In this document: piece after piece, positions 51,801 to 59,685 of the stretch | Position numbering within the stretch: the first letter of the stretch is position 1 | Layout: every line of letters starts with the position of its first letter | Origin: Occultella gossypii | Lineage (GTDB): Bacteria > Actinomycetota > Actinomycetes > Actinomycetales > Beutenbergiaceae | Assembly: GCF_019947135.1 (NCBI RefSeq) | Contig: NZ_JAGSHT010000021.1 | Coordinates: 152,482-216,481, forward strand | Direction of reading: 5' to 3' | DNA length: 64,000 nucleotides | Notes under the pieces: model-generated | Seen by the model: the letters and a program-made list of their open reading frames with translations, nothing else | Databases searched by the model: none | Told to the model about the DNA's origin: nothing | Position numbers and translations under genes: made by a program

Positions 51801-52690
51801 TGGACGGCGGCGACGACCCCACCGTGTTGTTCGAACGGGAGCGACCACGAATGCGCGCGGTCGCCTACCGGATGCTCGGCTCGCTCGCGGACGCCGACGA
51901 CGCGCTGCAGGACGCCTGGCTGCGAGTCGATCGGGCGGGCCTGGCCGGGGTCGAGAACCCGGCGGGCTGGCTGACCACGGTGGTGGTGCGCACCTGCCTG
52001 AACCGGCTCCGGGCGCGGACGAACCGTCGCGAGGACGGGCTCGATGACGCCGTCCATGTGCCGGATCCGCTGCTCGGGCCGGCGGCCGGAGCCGACCCGG
52101 AGCAGGAGGCGGTGCTGGCCGATTCGGTGGGCCTCGCGCTGATGGTCGTGCTGGACACGCTGCCGCCGGCCGAGCGGCTGGCGTTCGTGCTGCACGACAT
52201 GTTCGCCGTGCCGTTCGACGAGATCGCCCCGATGCTCGAACGCTCACCCGCCGCGACGCGGCAGCTCGCGAGCCGGGGACGTCGGCGCGTGGCCGCCTCG
52301 GCCACCGAGCCCGACCCGGACGTGCGCGCCCAGCGTGCGGTCGTGGACGCCTTCTTCGCCGCGTCCCGTGACGGCGACCTCGACGCTCTGGTCGCGGTGC
52401 TGCACCCCGACGTCGTGCTCCGGTCCGACGGCGGCCGGTCCCGTCCGCAGATGTCGATGACGTTGCACGGGCCGGCCGCCGTATCGCGGCAGGCGTTCAC
52501 TGCGTCGCGGCTCTCGCCGTTCGTACACCCGATGCTCGTCAATGGCGCCGCCGGGGTGGTGGTCGCGCCGCACGGGACGCCGCAGTTCGTGATGGCGTTC
52601 ACGGTTCGGGACGGGCTGGTCGTCGCCATCGACGTGCTCGCCGACCCGCGCCGGCTCGCCGAGCTCGAGCTGCCGCCGCTCGGCGGGTGA
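51800..52690 (+). CDS. ECF41-type RNA polymerase sigma factor with SnoaL-like C-terminal domain
   Basis: A 296-residue sigma factor, paralogous to the one at 17.4 kb. Region 2: ERPRMRAVAYRMLGSLADADDALQDAWLRV; region 4: LDTLPPAERLAFVLHDMFAVPFDEIAPMLERS. The C-terminal SnoaL-like domain begins around residue 180. The linker motif is DGGRS, close to the ECF41 DGGGR, and the end has DPRRL for NPDKL. The fused domain controls activity in place of an anti-sigma factor. ATG 51800 is preceded by AAGGG. The divergent NmrA-like gene is a likely target. Confidence 0.92.
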   Translation: MDGGDDPTVLFERERPRMRAVAYRMLGSLADADDALQDAWLRVDRAGLAGVENPAGWLTTVVVRTCLNRLRARTNRREDGLDDAVHVPDPLLGPAAGADPEQEAVLADSVGLALMVVLDTLPPAERLAFVLHDMFAVPFDEIAPMLERSPAATRQLASRGRRRVAASATEPDPDVRAQRAVVDAFFAASRDGDLDALVAVLHPDVVLRSDGGRSRPQMSMTLHGPAAVSRQAFTASRLSPFVHPMLVNGAAGVVVAPHGTPQFVMAFTVRDGLVVAIDVLADPRRLAELELPPLGG

Positions 52691-52705
52691 GCCCGGCCGC
52701 TCGGC

Positions 52706-53566
52706 TCAGCCCCAGCGGGCGAGGTGCTGCTCGGCGCGTGCCACGACCCGGGCGAGCTCATCCGCGGGACGGTCGTGCAGCAGCGTGAAGGCGATCTGCT
52801 GCAGGCCGACGCTGCGCCGGAACACCTCCGCGCGGGCCACGGTGGCGGCATCGGCCAGTTCGTGGACCAGCGCCCAGCCATGCCACGACGCGAGGCTGGC
52901 CAGGTCCTCGGCAGGGTCGTCCAGCGCGGTCAGGTCCCAGTCGAGGACCGCGCTGACCCGGCCGTGCTGCCAGAGCACGTTCGAGCCGGCCAGGTCGCCG
53001 TGGTTGACGACCACCGCCGGGGGCTCGAGACCTGCGAGAGCGTCGATGCGCCGTCGGGCCTCGTCCTGCAGGTTCGGGCTCAGCAACTCCACGACGCGTT
53101 CGCGCAGCACTGTCTCCCAGTCGGCGCCGCCCATGAACGATCGCGTCTGCGCCAGGTGCGGGCGGAGCGGCCCGGGGTCGAGGGAGTGCACGGCCTCCAG
53201 CAGGGCTCGGAGCGGCTCGGGGTCGCCCTCGTGCGGCGGGTGCGGCTCGCCCTCGACCCGCAGCGTCGGGATGGCCTGGAAGCCCTCGATGGTCACGGGT
53301 AGGCCGGTGGACTCCGGCACCGCGAACGGCAGAGCCGGCAGGGCGTCCACGAGGGCCTGGGCCCGGCGCAGTTCGCCGGCCACGGACGGCTGGCGCGCGA
53401 CGCGCAGAGCGGTGCGGCCGGCGAGCACCACGAGGGTGCTCGAGCCGACCTCGATCCAGGTCGCGTCCGGCGGGTGCGGGGCCTCGCCGGCGGCGCGGAG
53501 TCCTTCCTCGAGCAGCGTGTCGAGGATCTCCTGCGGCGGCCGGACGTAGCGGGTCTCGGTCGTCAT
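52706..53566 (-). CDS. phosphotransferase (APH/ChoK-like kinase fold) protein
   Basis: A 286-residue kinase-fold protein. The catalytic loop is VVVNHGDLAGSNVLWQHG (Asp and Asn) and the metal-binding Asp lies in SAVLDWDLTALDDPAEDL. The N-lobe has LVVLAGRTALRVARQPSVAGELRRAQAL. The family phosphorylates aminoglycosides, choline, sugars or other small molecules; nothing here specifies which. ATG 53566 is preceded by TACCGT at 6 nt. It is convergent with the ECF41 gene. Confidence 0.85.
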   Translation of the reverse strand: MTTETRYVRPPQEILDTLLEEGLRAAGEAPHPPDATWIEVGSSTLVVLAGRTALRVARQPSVAGELRRAQALVDALPALPFAVPESTGLPVTIEGFQAIPTLRVEGEPHPPHEGDPEPLRALLEAVHSLDPGPLRPHLAQTRSFMGGADWETVLRERVVELLSPNLQDEARRRIDALAGLEPPAVVVNHGDLAGSNVLWQHGRVSAVLDWDLTALDDPAEDLASLASWHGWALVHELADAATVARAEVFRRSVGLQQIAFTLLHDRPADELARVVARAEQHLARWG

Positions 53567-53572
53567 CGGACC

Positions 53573-53578
53573 ACGGTA
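53573..53578 (-). promoter_or_regulatory. -10 element of a probable leaderless promoter (phosphotransferase)
   Basis: TACCGT on the reverse strand ends 6 nt before ATG 53566, with no Shine-Dalgarno. Confidence 0.45.
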
Positions 53579-53686
53579 CCGAGCGGGCCCGCCCTGGCTC
53601 CGGTGCCCACCGTGCCGGCCGGGTCGGTCTCGATCGCCGAATCGCCGAAGTTTGCCGGAGTTGCCCGAACTGCCGTCTGGGTGTCG

Positions 53687-54925
53687 TCAGCGCGGATTGC
53701 GGAACTTGGCGGCCCGATCGCTGAGATGGCGCCGGGTCGCCGGGTCGACGGTGAGCGCGGCCGCCCGGTCGAACGCCGCCGCGGCCTCCTCGCCGCGCCC
53801 GGCTGCGCCGAGCAGGTGCGCGCGGGTGGCCCAGGCGGGCTGGAAGGCGTCGGCGCCCTCGGGCAGCGCGGCGAGGCCGGCGTCGGGGCCGTCCAGTCGG
53901 CCGACGGTTGCCGCGAGTGCCACCTGCGCGCCCAGGGTCGGCGCGAGCATGACGAGCGCCGAGTAGAGCGTGCGCAGCGCCTCCCGGTCCGTCACTCCGG
54001 TCCGGCGCCGGTCGCAGTGCACGGCCTGGATGGCCGCCTCGAGCTGGAACCGGCCGAGCCGGTCGGCGGCCGCCGCCCGGCGCAAGTACGCCTCACCGTC
54101 GGCGATCAGGTCCGCGTCCCAGGTTGCCGGGTCCTGCTCCGCGAGCGGGACGAAGTCCGCCTGCCGAGCCGGCGACCGGGCCAGCGACAGCGAGATCAGC
54201 GCGGCCAGGCCGAGCACCTCGGGTTCGTCCGGGAGCAGCGCCGCGAGTGTGACGGCGAGGTACTGGGCCTCGCCGGCCAGGGAGTCCGGTGACCGCAGCG
54301 GTGCCTGGTCCGGCCCACCGGTGAGCGTGGCCGCGTAACTGCCGTACACGGCCTCGAGGACGCCTGGCAGCCGCTGCGCCAGGTCAGCGCGTCCCGGAAC
54401 GACGAACGGGATCCGGGCGTCGGCGATCCGGCGCTTGGCCCGGACCAGCCGCTTGGCCATCGCCGCCGCGCCCACCCCGTACGCCCGCGCGATCCGGGCG
54501 GCGTCGAGGCCGAGCACCACCTGCAGCATGAGCGGGGTGCGGGCCGCCGCGTCGATCGTCGGGTGCGCGCACACGAACAGGAGTTCCAAGCGGCGCTCGC
54601 CGATGGCGTCGGGATCGAGGGCGTCCAGCGGCAACGTCAGCGGTGCGGTGTCACCCGGGTCGACCGGGAGCGGTGCCCTGGTGCGGTGCGCGGCCGACTT
54701 CCACACGTCGCGCTGCCGATTGCGGGCGACAGCAAGGAGCCAGCCGTCCGGGTTGGCCGGCACGCCGTGCTCGGGCCAGGTCTGCAGGGCCCGTTCGAGC
54801 GCGTCGGACATGGCGTCCTCGGCGAGCATGAGGTCCCCGGTGGGGGCCGCGAGGATCGCGACCAGCCGACCGTAGGAGGTGCGGGCGGCGCGCTCGGCGG
54901 CCGCCCGCGCCTCGGCCGCGCTCAC
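53687..54925 (-). CDS. ECF42-type RNA polymerase sigma factor with TPR-like C-terminal domain
   Basis: A 412-residue sigma factor. Region 2 is YGRLVAILAAPTGDLMLAEDAMSDALERALQTWPEHGVPANPDGWLLAVARNRQRD; region 4 includes LMLQVVLGLDAARIARAYGVGAAAMAKRLVRAKRRI. The C-terminal 230 residues are helical repeats (LLGAAGRGEEAAAAFDRAAAL) typical of group ECF42, which lacks an anti-sigma factor. It is coupled (GTGA overlap) to the upstream YCII gene, the standard ECF42 partner. The start is GTG 54925. Confidence 0.93.
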   Translation of the reverse strand: MSAAEARAAAERAARTSYGRLVAILAAPTGDLMLAEDAMSDALERALQTWPEHGVPANPDGWLLAVARNRQRDVWKSAAHRTRAPLPVDPGDTAPLTLPLDALDPDAIGERRLELLFVCAHPTIDAAARTPLMLQVVLGLDAARIARAYGVGAAAMAKRLVRAKRRIADARIPFVVPGRADLAQRLPGVLEAVYGSYAATLTGGPDQAPLRSPDSLAGEAQYLAVTLAALLPDEPEVLGLAALISLSLARSPARQADFVPLAEQDPATWDADLIADGEAYLRRAAAADRLGRFQLEAAIQAVHCDRRRTGVTDREALRTLYSALVMLAPTLGAQVALAATVGRLDGPDAGLAALPEGADAFQPAWATRAHLLGAAGRGEEAAAAFDRAAALTVDPATRRHLSDRAAKFRNPR

Positions 54926-55299
54926 GCGTTCGGTTCCCACCCGCCGTCGCGCACGTAGGTCGCGCCCGGGCGGACCTCGACGGCGCCCCAGGCGACGCCC
55001 GGGGCCTGCCGGGCCCACTCGAGCGCGGCGTCGAGATCTGGCACGTCGATGACGAACGTGCCACCGAGCTGGTCCTTCGTGTCGGCGTAAGGGCCGTCCT
55101 GGATCCGGAGCTCACCGTCAACGGTGGTCAGCGTCGTGGTGCTGGTGGACGGCTGCAGCACTTCACCGGAGAGTAGGACCCCGGCCTGGTGCAGCGCCTG
55201 GGCGTAGGCGGAGAACGCCCGCCGGCCCTCGGCCATGACCTCCTCACCGAGCGTCTCGTCGGTCTCTTCCGTGTAGTGCATCAGGATCGTGTACCGCAT
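54922..55299 (-). CDS. YCII (DGPF-domain) protein
   Basis: A 125-residue ferredoxin-like protein, MRYTILMHYTEETDETLG..., with LRIQDGPYADTKDQLGGTFVIDVPDLDAALEWA, including the DGPF-like DGPY motif. YCII proteins are the main regulated neighbours of ECF42 and may bind a small signal. The stop overlaps the sigma factor start. A 13-bp palindrome lies 22 nt upstream of this gene. It is a distant paralogue of the YCII protein at 7.9 kb. Confidence 0.92.
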   Translation of the reverse strand: MRYTILMHYTEETDETLGEEVMAEGRRAFSAYAQALHQAGVLLSGEVLQPSTSTTTLTTVDGELRIQDGPYADTKDQLGGTFVIDVPDLDAALEWARQAPGVAWGAVEVRPGATYVRDGGWEPNA

Positions 55300-55320
55300 T
55301 GGTCTCTCGTTTCCTCGTGG

Positions 55321-55333
55321 GGTGTGACACACC
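55321..55333. promoter_or_regulatory. 13-bp palindrome upstream of the YCII gene
   Basis: GGTGTG (55321-55326) and CACACC (55328-55333) are perfect inverted arms around one central base. On the reverse strand it contains TGTGTCACACC, which shares the TGTCAC core with the sites near 51.7 and 55.8 kb. It sits 22 nt before ATG 55299 and could be a promoter element of the YCII-sigma operon. Confidence 0.45.
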
Positions 55334-55379
55334 CATGACGATCGAGCATCGGTCCGATGGACAGGTGCAGGCCGAACGC

Positions 55380-55760
55380 TCACCCGACCGCAATGGCCTC
55401 GATCTCGACGAGCAGATCCGGCGCGGCCAGGCCCTGCACGATGAGCAGAGTCGTCGCGGGGGGATCGGGCGGGAGGGTCGGACCGGCGGCCGCCATGAAC
55501 GGTTCCACGTTCGCGGGATCGGTCAGGTAGATCGTGATCTTGGTGATCGACTCGGGGCCGAGACCCGCCTCGGCGAGTACGGCGCCCAGATTGGCGACCG
55601 CCTGGGCTGCCTGAGCGGCGATGCCCCCGGCGGTCCGCCCGTGCGCGTCGACGCCGACCTGGCCGGAGACGAACACCAGTCTCTGTGGCCCGGTGACCTC
55701 GATACCCTGCGCGTAGAACGGCGACGCCGGCACGCTCGCCGGGTTGAGTGCTCTCAGCAT
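55380..55760 (-). CDS. RidA-family protein
   Basis: A 126-residue RidA/YjgF-like protein: GPQRLVFVSGQVGVDAHGRTAGGIAAQAAQAVANLGAVLAEAGLGPESITKITIYLTDPANVEPFM. RidA proteins hydrolyse reactive enamine/imine intermediates; the usual Arg of active RidA is not present in the ATTLLIVQGLAAPDLLVEIEAIA end, so it may belong to a different subgroup. It lies 80 nt upstream of the YCII-sigma pair on the same strand and may belong to the same regulon. GAGGAGAGG precedes ATG 55760. Confidence 0.88.
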   Translation of the reverse strand: MLRALNPASVPASPFYAQGIEVTGPQRLVFVSGQVGVDAHGRTAGGIAAQAAQAVANLGAVLAEAGLGPESITKITIYLTDPANVEPFMAAAGPTLPPDPPATTLLIVQGLAAPDLLVEIEAIAVG

Positions 55761-55812
55761 CGGTCCTCTCCTCGTCCGGCCGCGTGCCTGGGGCAGCGGC
55801 TCGGTGCAAGGC

Positions 55813-55830
55813 TGTCACGCCGGTGTGACA
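55813..55830. promoter_or_regulatory. palindromic TGTCAC element upstream of the RidA gene
   Basis: TGTCAC (55813-55818) and GTGACA (55825-55830) are perfect inverted repeats with a 6-nt spacer, 53 nt before the RidA start. The core is shared with the sites at 51.7 and 55.3 kb. Confidence 0.5.
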
Positions 55831-55890
55831 AGTGGGAAGGACGCCGGAGGGCGCGCTGAAGCGCTCAGCCGGGAGGGCCTACCGCTTGCC

Positions 55891-56190
55891 TCAGGTGCGC
55901 GGCTCGAAGGTGAGGCAATCGGCGAGGTCGGTGCCGGCACCGATCCGGACGGCGGGGGCGCTGCACTCGAGGTCGACGTTGTGTACGCAGTCCACGCGTT
56001 GGCAGGCGCCGACTGCGGCGAGCACCGTGGACAGCCCACCCTTCGTGGTGAGCGGGATGAAGGTGGCGCACTGCGCGTCGACTCCGGTGCCACCGATCGT
56101 CACGGCCGCGGCGTGGCAGCCGTCGTGGTTGTAGGAACAGCCCGCCACCGTGCACTCGGTGACGGAGGGGAGATCGGCGAGCGAGGTCAT
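55891..56190 (-). CDS. double DUF1540 (Cys-rich metal-binding) protein
   Basis: A 99-residue protein made of two DUF1540 modules. Module 1: CTVAGCSYNHDGCHAAAVTIG...CATF; module 2: CQRVDCVHNVDLECSAPAVRIG...CLTF. Each has four Cys in the pattern C-x4-C-x6/7-C-x14 or more-C, suited to binding one metal ion or cluster. Function is unknown; a metal store, sensor or chaperone role is possible. AAGGAG precedes ATG 56190. The 170 nt upstream are markedly A+T-rich for this genome and contain a palindrome. Confidence 0.85.
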   Translation of the reverse strand: MTSLADLPSVTECTVAGCSYNHDGCHAAAVTIGGTGVDAQCATFIPLTTKGGLSTVLAAVGACQRVDCVHNVDLECSAPAVRIGAGTDLADCLTFEPRT

Positions 56191-56255
56191 GACGTTCTCC
56201 TTTGGGGCGGGGCTCGAACCAGGAATAACCTCAAGGTAAACCCGGAATGTCGTGG

Positions 56256-56306
56256 TGTATAGCAAGGCAGTACTGCCTAAGTTCCATTCCTGCATTAACC
56301 TCACGG
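56256..56306 (-). promoter_or_regulatory. A+T-rich promoter region with perfect palindrome (DUF1540 gene)
   Basis: TATACA (reverse strand, 56261-56256) is a -10 candidate. The perfect 14-bp palindrome AGGCAGTACTGCCT (56265-56278) lies immediately upstream, in the spacer position, which is where MerR-type operators sit. AATAACCTCA (near 56224) and ATTAACCTCA (near 56294) flank it as direct repeats. A regulator is not identified. Confidence 0.5.
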
Positions 56307-56360
56307 GCGGAATGCGAAAGTCCTACGGTATTAACGTGACGTCGCTAATCCGTAATTCAT

Positions 56361-57071
56361 TCAACGTTCGCGGGGTGCGTCGGGACCGGTGTACCCCGCC
56401 CTGATCGCGCCGGCGAACCGTTGCCGCAGCGCGTCGTCGTGCAGCGCCGGTTCGCCAACGCCCGCGGTCGAGTCCTCGACCGGCCCGGGTGTGAGGATTC
56501 GGCGCATTCCGATGCGCAGCGCGCGCTGGTCGATCGCGTGGCTGCCGCCGAGGGACAGCAGTGCCGCACCCTCGTCCAGGGCGGCCAGGAGTGCTCCCAG
56601 CTCGTTGGGCTGCAACGGATCGCGCTCGGATCGGGACTGCGCCGCGACGGTTGTGTAGCCCTCGACGAGGATCGTCATGCGCTTGCCCATCTCCTCGCTG
56701 AGCCGTGCGTCCCGGGCCGCGGTCGCGATGAACTCCAGGGTGGCCAGCGCGAATCCCTCGATCAGTTCCGAGACCTCCTCGCCGTGTGACTCGTCGGCGC
56801 CGCCTTCGAATACCTGATGGTGCTCACCGACGGTCCAGCCTCCCTCGGCGAACGCCACCTCGATATTGGCGTCGATGACCGCGAGGAACAGGTCCGCCTT
56901 GCCGTCGAAGTTGGAATAGACGGCGCCCTTGGAGAAGCCCGCATCGCGGGCGATCGCCTCGAGGTTCGCGCCGTGATAGCCCTGCTCGGCGAAGGCGCCT
57001 CGGGCGGCGACCACGAGCGCGTCCCGGGTCTGCTGCTGCTGCTCGCGGCGGGAGCGGGGAGCGGTGGCCAT
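56361..57071 (-). CDS. TetR/AcrR-family repressor
   Basis: A 236-residue repressor. Helix-turn-helix: TRDALVVAARGAFAEQGYHGANLEAIARDAGFSKGAVYSNFDGKADLFLAVI. The C-terminal ligand domain has ALLAALDEGAALLSLGGSHAIDQRALRIGMRRIL. TetR dimers usually repress a divergent exporter and release on drug binding. It is divergent from an ABC exporter pair, and three regularly spaced operators lie in the shared region. ATG 57071 is preceded by TAGCAT at 6 nt, a leaderless-type start. Confidence 0.93.
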   Translation of the reverse strand: MATAPRSRREQQQQTRDALVVAARGAFAEQGYHGANLEAIARDAGFSKGAVYSNFDGKADLFLAVIDANIEVAFAEGGWTVGEHHQVFEGGADESHGEEVSELIEGFALATLEFIATAARDARLSEEMGKRMTILVEGYTTVAAQSRSERDPLQPNELGALLAALDEGAALLSLGGSHAIDQRALRIGMRRILTPGPVEDSTAGVGEPALHDDALRQRFAGAIRAGYTGPDAPRER

Positions 57072-57077
57072 CGGTCC

Positions 57078-57083
57078 ATGCTA
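57078..57083 (-). promoter_or_regulatory. -10 element of the TetR gene promoter
   Basis: TAGCAT on the reverse strand ends 6 nt before ATG 57071. Its -35 region would fall on the first operator at 57103. Confidence 0.5.
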
Positions 57084-57098
57084 GGCGCGATCCGACCG

Positions 57099-57151
57099 TT
57101 GACGTACTGCCGGTACGCAGATACCGTCAGTATCCCAATACCAACGGTATC
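57099..57151 (+). promoter_or_regulatory. ABC exporter promoter with three TetR operators at 17-bp spacing
   Basis: Promoter: TTGACG (57099-57104), 17 nt, TACCGT (57122-57127). Operators of form N-RTAC-N5-GTAY-N occur at 57103-57117 (GTAC/GTAC), 57120-57134 (ATAC/GTAT) and 57137-57151 (ATAC/GTAT). Starts are exactly 17 bp apart. They cover the -35, the -10 and start, and the 5' leader. Confidence 0.75.
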
Positions 57152-57163
57152 CAAGGAGTCGCC

Positions 57164-58162
57164 ATGAACGACGATGTCCTGCGTGTCGACGGCCTCACCC
57201 GGCGCTTCGGTGCCGTCGTGGCCAACGACGACGTATCCCTGCGTGTGCGGCCCGGCGCCGTGGTCGGGTTGCTCGGCCACAACGGCGCGGGGAAGACGAC
57301 GCTCGTGTCCCAGGTGGTCGGCCTCCTGAGGCCCGACGTCGGCAGTATCCGGGTCGGGGGCGTCGATGCGGTGGCCGAGCCCGCGACCGCCCGCCGGTAC
57401 GTGGCCCTGCAGCCCCAGGGCCAGGCGCCGATCGACGGGCTGACGCCCCGGTCGGCCATCGAGATGTCCGGGCGGATCCGTGGCCTGTCCCCGAGCGCGG
57501 CGCGTGTGGCCGCCGAGAGCCTCGCCGAAGAGCTCGACATCGGCGAATGGCTCGACCGCCGCGCGCTGCCGGAGAGCCGAGGGCTGTCCGGCGGGATCCG
57601 ACGGCTCACCGCCTTCGCGATGGCCGTCGCAGCGCCCACGCCGCTGGTCATCCTCGACGAGCCCACGAACGACATCGACGCCGCACGCCGCCGGCTGTTG
57701 TGGCAGGCGGTGCGTCGCCGCGGCGACGCCGGTGCCGGCGTGCTGCTGGTGACCCACAACGTCGCGGAGGCGGAACGGATCGTCGACGACCTCGTCGTCC
57801 TGCACCGGGGCAAGGTCGTCGCCGCGGGCTCGCCCGCACGGTTGCGCGGCACGACCGGAAGCGACCTGCGCCTCGAGCTGCAGTTCGCACCGGACGCCGT
57901 CGACCTAGAGGCCGCCGACGGCGGACCGTTGCCGTTCCCGATCCGCCGCACGGTTCGCTCCGGTCGCCGGGTGCTGCACACCGTTGCGACGGACGCCGCC
58001 GCCGCGGCCGTCACGTGGGCGGCGACGCTGCGCGAACGGGAGCTGATCGACGGGTATGCCCTCGGCCCGGCGACGCTCGAGGACGCCTACCTGGCCCTGA
58101 CCTCGAGCGACGTCGATGAGGCTGAGCCGGCACCGACCGGAACCGAGGCCGCCCATGTCTGA
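57164..58162 (+). CDS. ABC transporter ATP-binding protein
   Basis: A 332-residue ATPase. Walker A GHNGAGKTT, signature GLSGGIRRLTAFAMA, Walker B LVILDEPTNDIDAARRRLL, then the switch His in LLVTHNVAEAERIVDD. Residues 230-320 form a C-terminal domain as in DrrA/CcmA drug exporters. AAGGAG at 57153-57158 is 5 nt from ATG 57164. With the following permease it forms an exporter that the divergent TetR protein probably represses. Confidence 0.93.
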   Translation: MNDDVLRVDGLTRRFGAVVANDDVSLRVRPGAVVGLLGHNGAGKTTLVSQVVGLLRPDVGSIRVGGVDAVAEPATARRYVALQPQGQAPIDGLTPRSAIEMSGRIRGLSPSAARVAAESLAEELDIGEWLDRRALPESRGLSGGIRRLTAFAMAVAAPTPLVILDEPTNDIDAARRRLLWQAVRRRGDAGAGVLLVTHNVAEAERIVDDLVVLHRGKVVAAGSPARLRGTTGSDLRLELQFAPDAVDLEAADGGPLPFPIRRTVRSGRRVLHTVATDAAAAAVTWAATLRERELIDGYALGPATLEDAYLALTSSDVDEAEPAPTGTEAAHV

Positions 58163-58949
58163 GCACGCCATCGCCGATCGGGCCACCCCGAAGCGGCTCG
58201 CGCCGGTGCAGGTGAGCCTCGCGACCACCTACGCCACGCTGTTGCGCTGGACCCTTGCTCAGATCGGCGCGATGCTGCCGCTGATCATCGTCGTCCAGGC
58301 GATGCTGGCCGCCGGGATCATCGTCGGCTTCGGATTCCTCATCCCGAACATCGATGGGGCGACCGCGCTGTTCCTGTCGACCGGTGCCCCGACCGTGCTG
58401 CTGCTCACGATCGGGCTGGTGATGGTGCCCCAGGGAGTCTCCCGATCCCGCACCGATGGGACGTTCACCTACATGCGAGGGCTGCCCGTCGCCCGGCCGC
58501 TGCTCCTCGCGGCCGACCTGACCGTGTGGCTGCTCATCGGCCTGCCCAGTGTCGCAGTCGGCGTGCTCGTCGCGACGCTGCGCTATGACATCGCCCTCTC
58601 GTTCGACTGGCCCGTGCTCGTCGCGGCCACGCTCCTGGTCACGCTCATGGCGACGGCGCTGGGTTACGCGATCGCGGTGAGTCTGCCGCCGATGCTGGCG
58701 CAACTGGTCACCCAGGTGCTCGTATTCTTCGTGCTGCTGTTCTCGCCGATCACGTTCGGCGTCGGCCAGCTGCCGGAGTGGTTCCAGGCCGTGCACGACA
58801 TCCTGCCGGTCCGGCCCGCGGCCGATCTGCTCCGCGCCGGCCTCGCCTCCGACGTGTTCAGTGCGAGCCTGCGCGACCTCGCGGTGCTCCTGGCCTGGAC
58901 CGTGGCCGGCGTCGCGATCTCGGTACGGGCGCTCGTGCGCAGGCGGTGA
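58155..58949 (+). CDS. ABC-2-type transporter permease
   Basis: A 264-residue membrane protein with six helices: IGAMLPLIIVVQAMLAAGIIVGFGFLI, LFLSTGAPTVLLLTIGLVMV, LLLAADLTVWLLIGLPSVAVGVLVATL, VLVAATLLVTLMATALGYAIAVSL, LVTQVLVFFVLLFSPITFGVGQLPEWF and LAVLLAWTVAGVAISVRAL. SPITFGVGQLPEWFQAVHDILPVRPAADLLRAGL is the ABC-2 pattern. ATG 58155 overlaps the ATPase gene by 8 nt. The exported compound is unknown. Confidence 0.9.
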   Translation: MSEHAIADRATPKRLAPVQVSLATTYATLLRWTLAQIGAMLPLIIVVQAMLAAGIIVGFGFLIPNIDGATALFLSTGAPTVLLLTIGLVMVPQGVSRSRTDGTFTYMRGLPVARPLLLAADLTVWLLIGLPSVAVGVLVATLRYDIALSFDWPVLVAATLLVTLMATALGYAIAVSLPPMLAQLVTQVLVFFVLLFSPITFGVGQLPEWFQAVHDILPVRPAADLLRAGLASDVFSASLRDLAVLLAWTVAGVAISVRALVRRR

Positions 58950-59013
58950 CCGGGCCTCGGCTTCAGAACGAATTGCCTGGGCTGCTGACGGGTCGGACCG
59001 GCAGGATGACCCG

Positions 59014-59550
59014 GTGACCGAAGACGCGGCGAAGGTACTTGTCCTCATCAGCGGGCCGATCGCGGCCGGGAAATCCACGCTCGCGCGCGCGGTCACGGAG
59101 CGTCTGCGCGAGCGGGGCCGGTCCGTGGCGCTCGTGGACCTGGACACCGTGGCCGAGATGGCGCTGCCCACCCTGCCGGACTGGGAGTGGGCGCACGAGA
59201 TCCACGCGCGGCTGGTCGGCCACTGGGTCCGGGTCCCGCTGGACGTCGTGGTCGACGAGGGCACGTCGTCCCGGGCGGAGGTGGCGCAGGTACTTGGAGG
59301 GGTGCCCGAGCAGACGGTGGTGGTCAGGGTGGTCCTCGTCGCGGACGTGCAGCGTTCCTGGGAGCGCGCCCAGGGCGATCCCACGCGCGGGGTGAGCAAG
59401 GACCGGGACTTCCTCGAACGGGTCTACCGGCACTTCGAGGGCGAACTGCCCGGCCTCGAGCGCGACCTCCTCCTCGACGTCGAGTCGACCTCGCTCGAGG
59501 AGAGCGTCGCGTCGATCCTCGCGGAGGTCGAGCGACGACTGACCGCCTGA
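59014..59550 (+). CDS. P-loop kinase-like protein (AAA_33/Zeta-like)
   Basis: A 178-residue P-loop protein. Walker A is GPIAAGKST with Lys20; ERGRSVALVDLDTVAEM and VVVDEGTSSRAEV supply acidic residues; RPRAVLVADVQRSWERAQGDPTRG-type Arg residues follow. It resembles small-molecule or nucleotide kinases such as chloramphenicol phosphotransferase-like proteins. The start is GTG 59014. It is 64 nt downstream of the ABC permease on the same strand and may be transcribed with it, but no functional link is evident. Confidence 0.8.
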   Translation: MTEDAAKVLVLISGPIAAGKSTLARAVTERLRERGRSVALVDLDTVAEMALPTLPDWEWAHEIHARLVGHWVRVPLDVVVDEGTSSRAEVAQVLGGVPEQTVVVRVVLVADVQRSWERAQGDPTRGVSKDRDFLERVYRHFEGELPGLERDLLLDVESTSLEESVASILAEVERRLTA

Positions 59551-59685
59551 CGGCCCGGCCGCAGCCCTGACGGCTAGGCAACGGTTCTCTGCTAGCGTCG
59601 GCCGTGCTGGTCGGGGACAGGTCGCGTGCTCCCGGCCCACCGAACAAGACACACCCACGGACGGCGACGAGCGAGGTGAGATCCG

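Noticed and set aside
59551..59685. An M-box (ykoK) Mg2+ riboswitch
   Set aside because: The conserved ykoK helices and loop sequences are not recognisable; the leader seems to work differently if at all.
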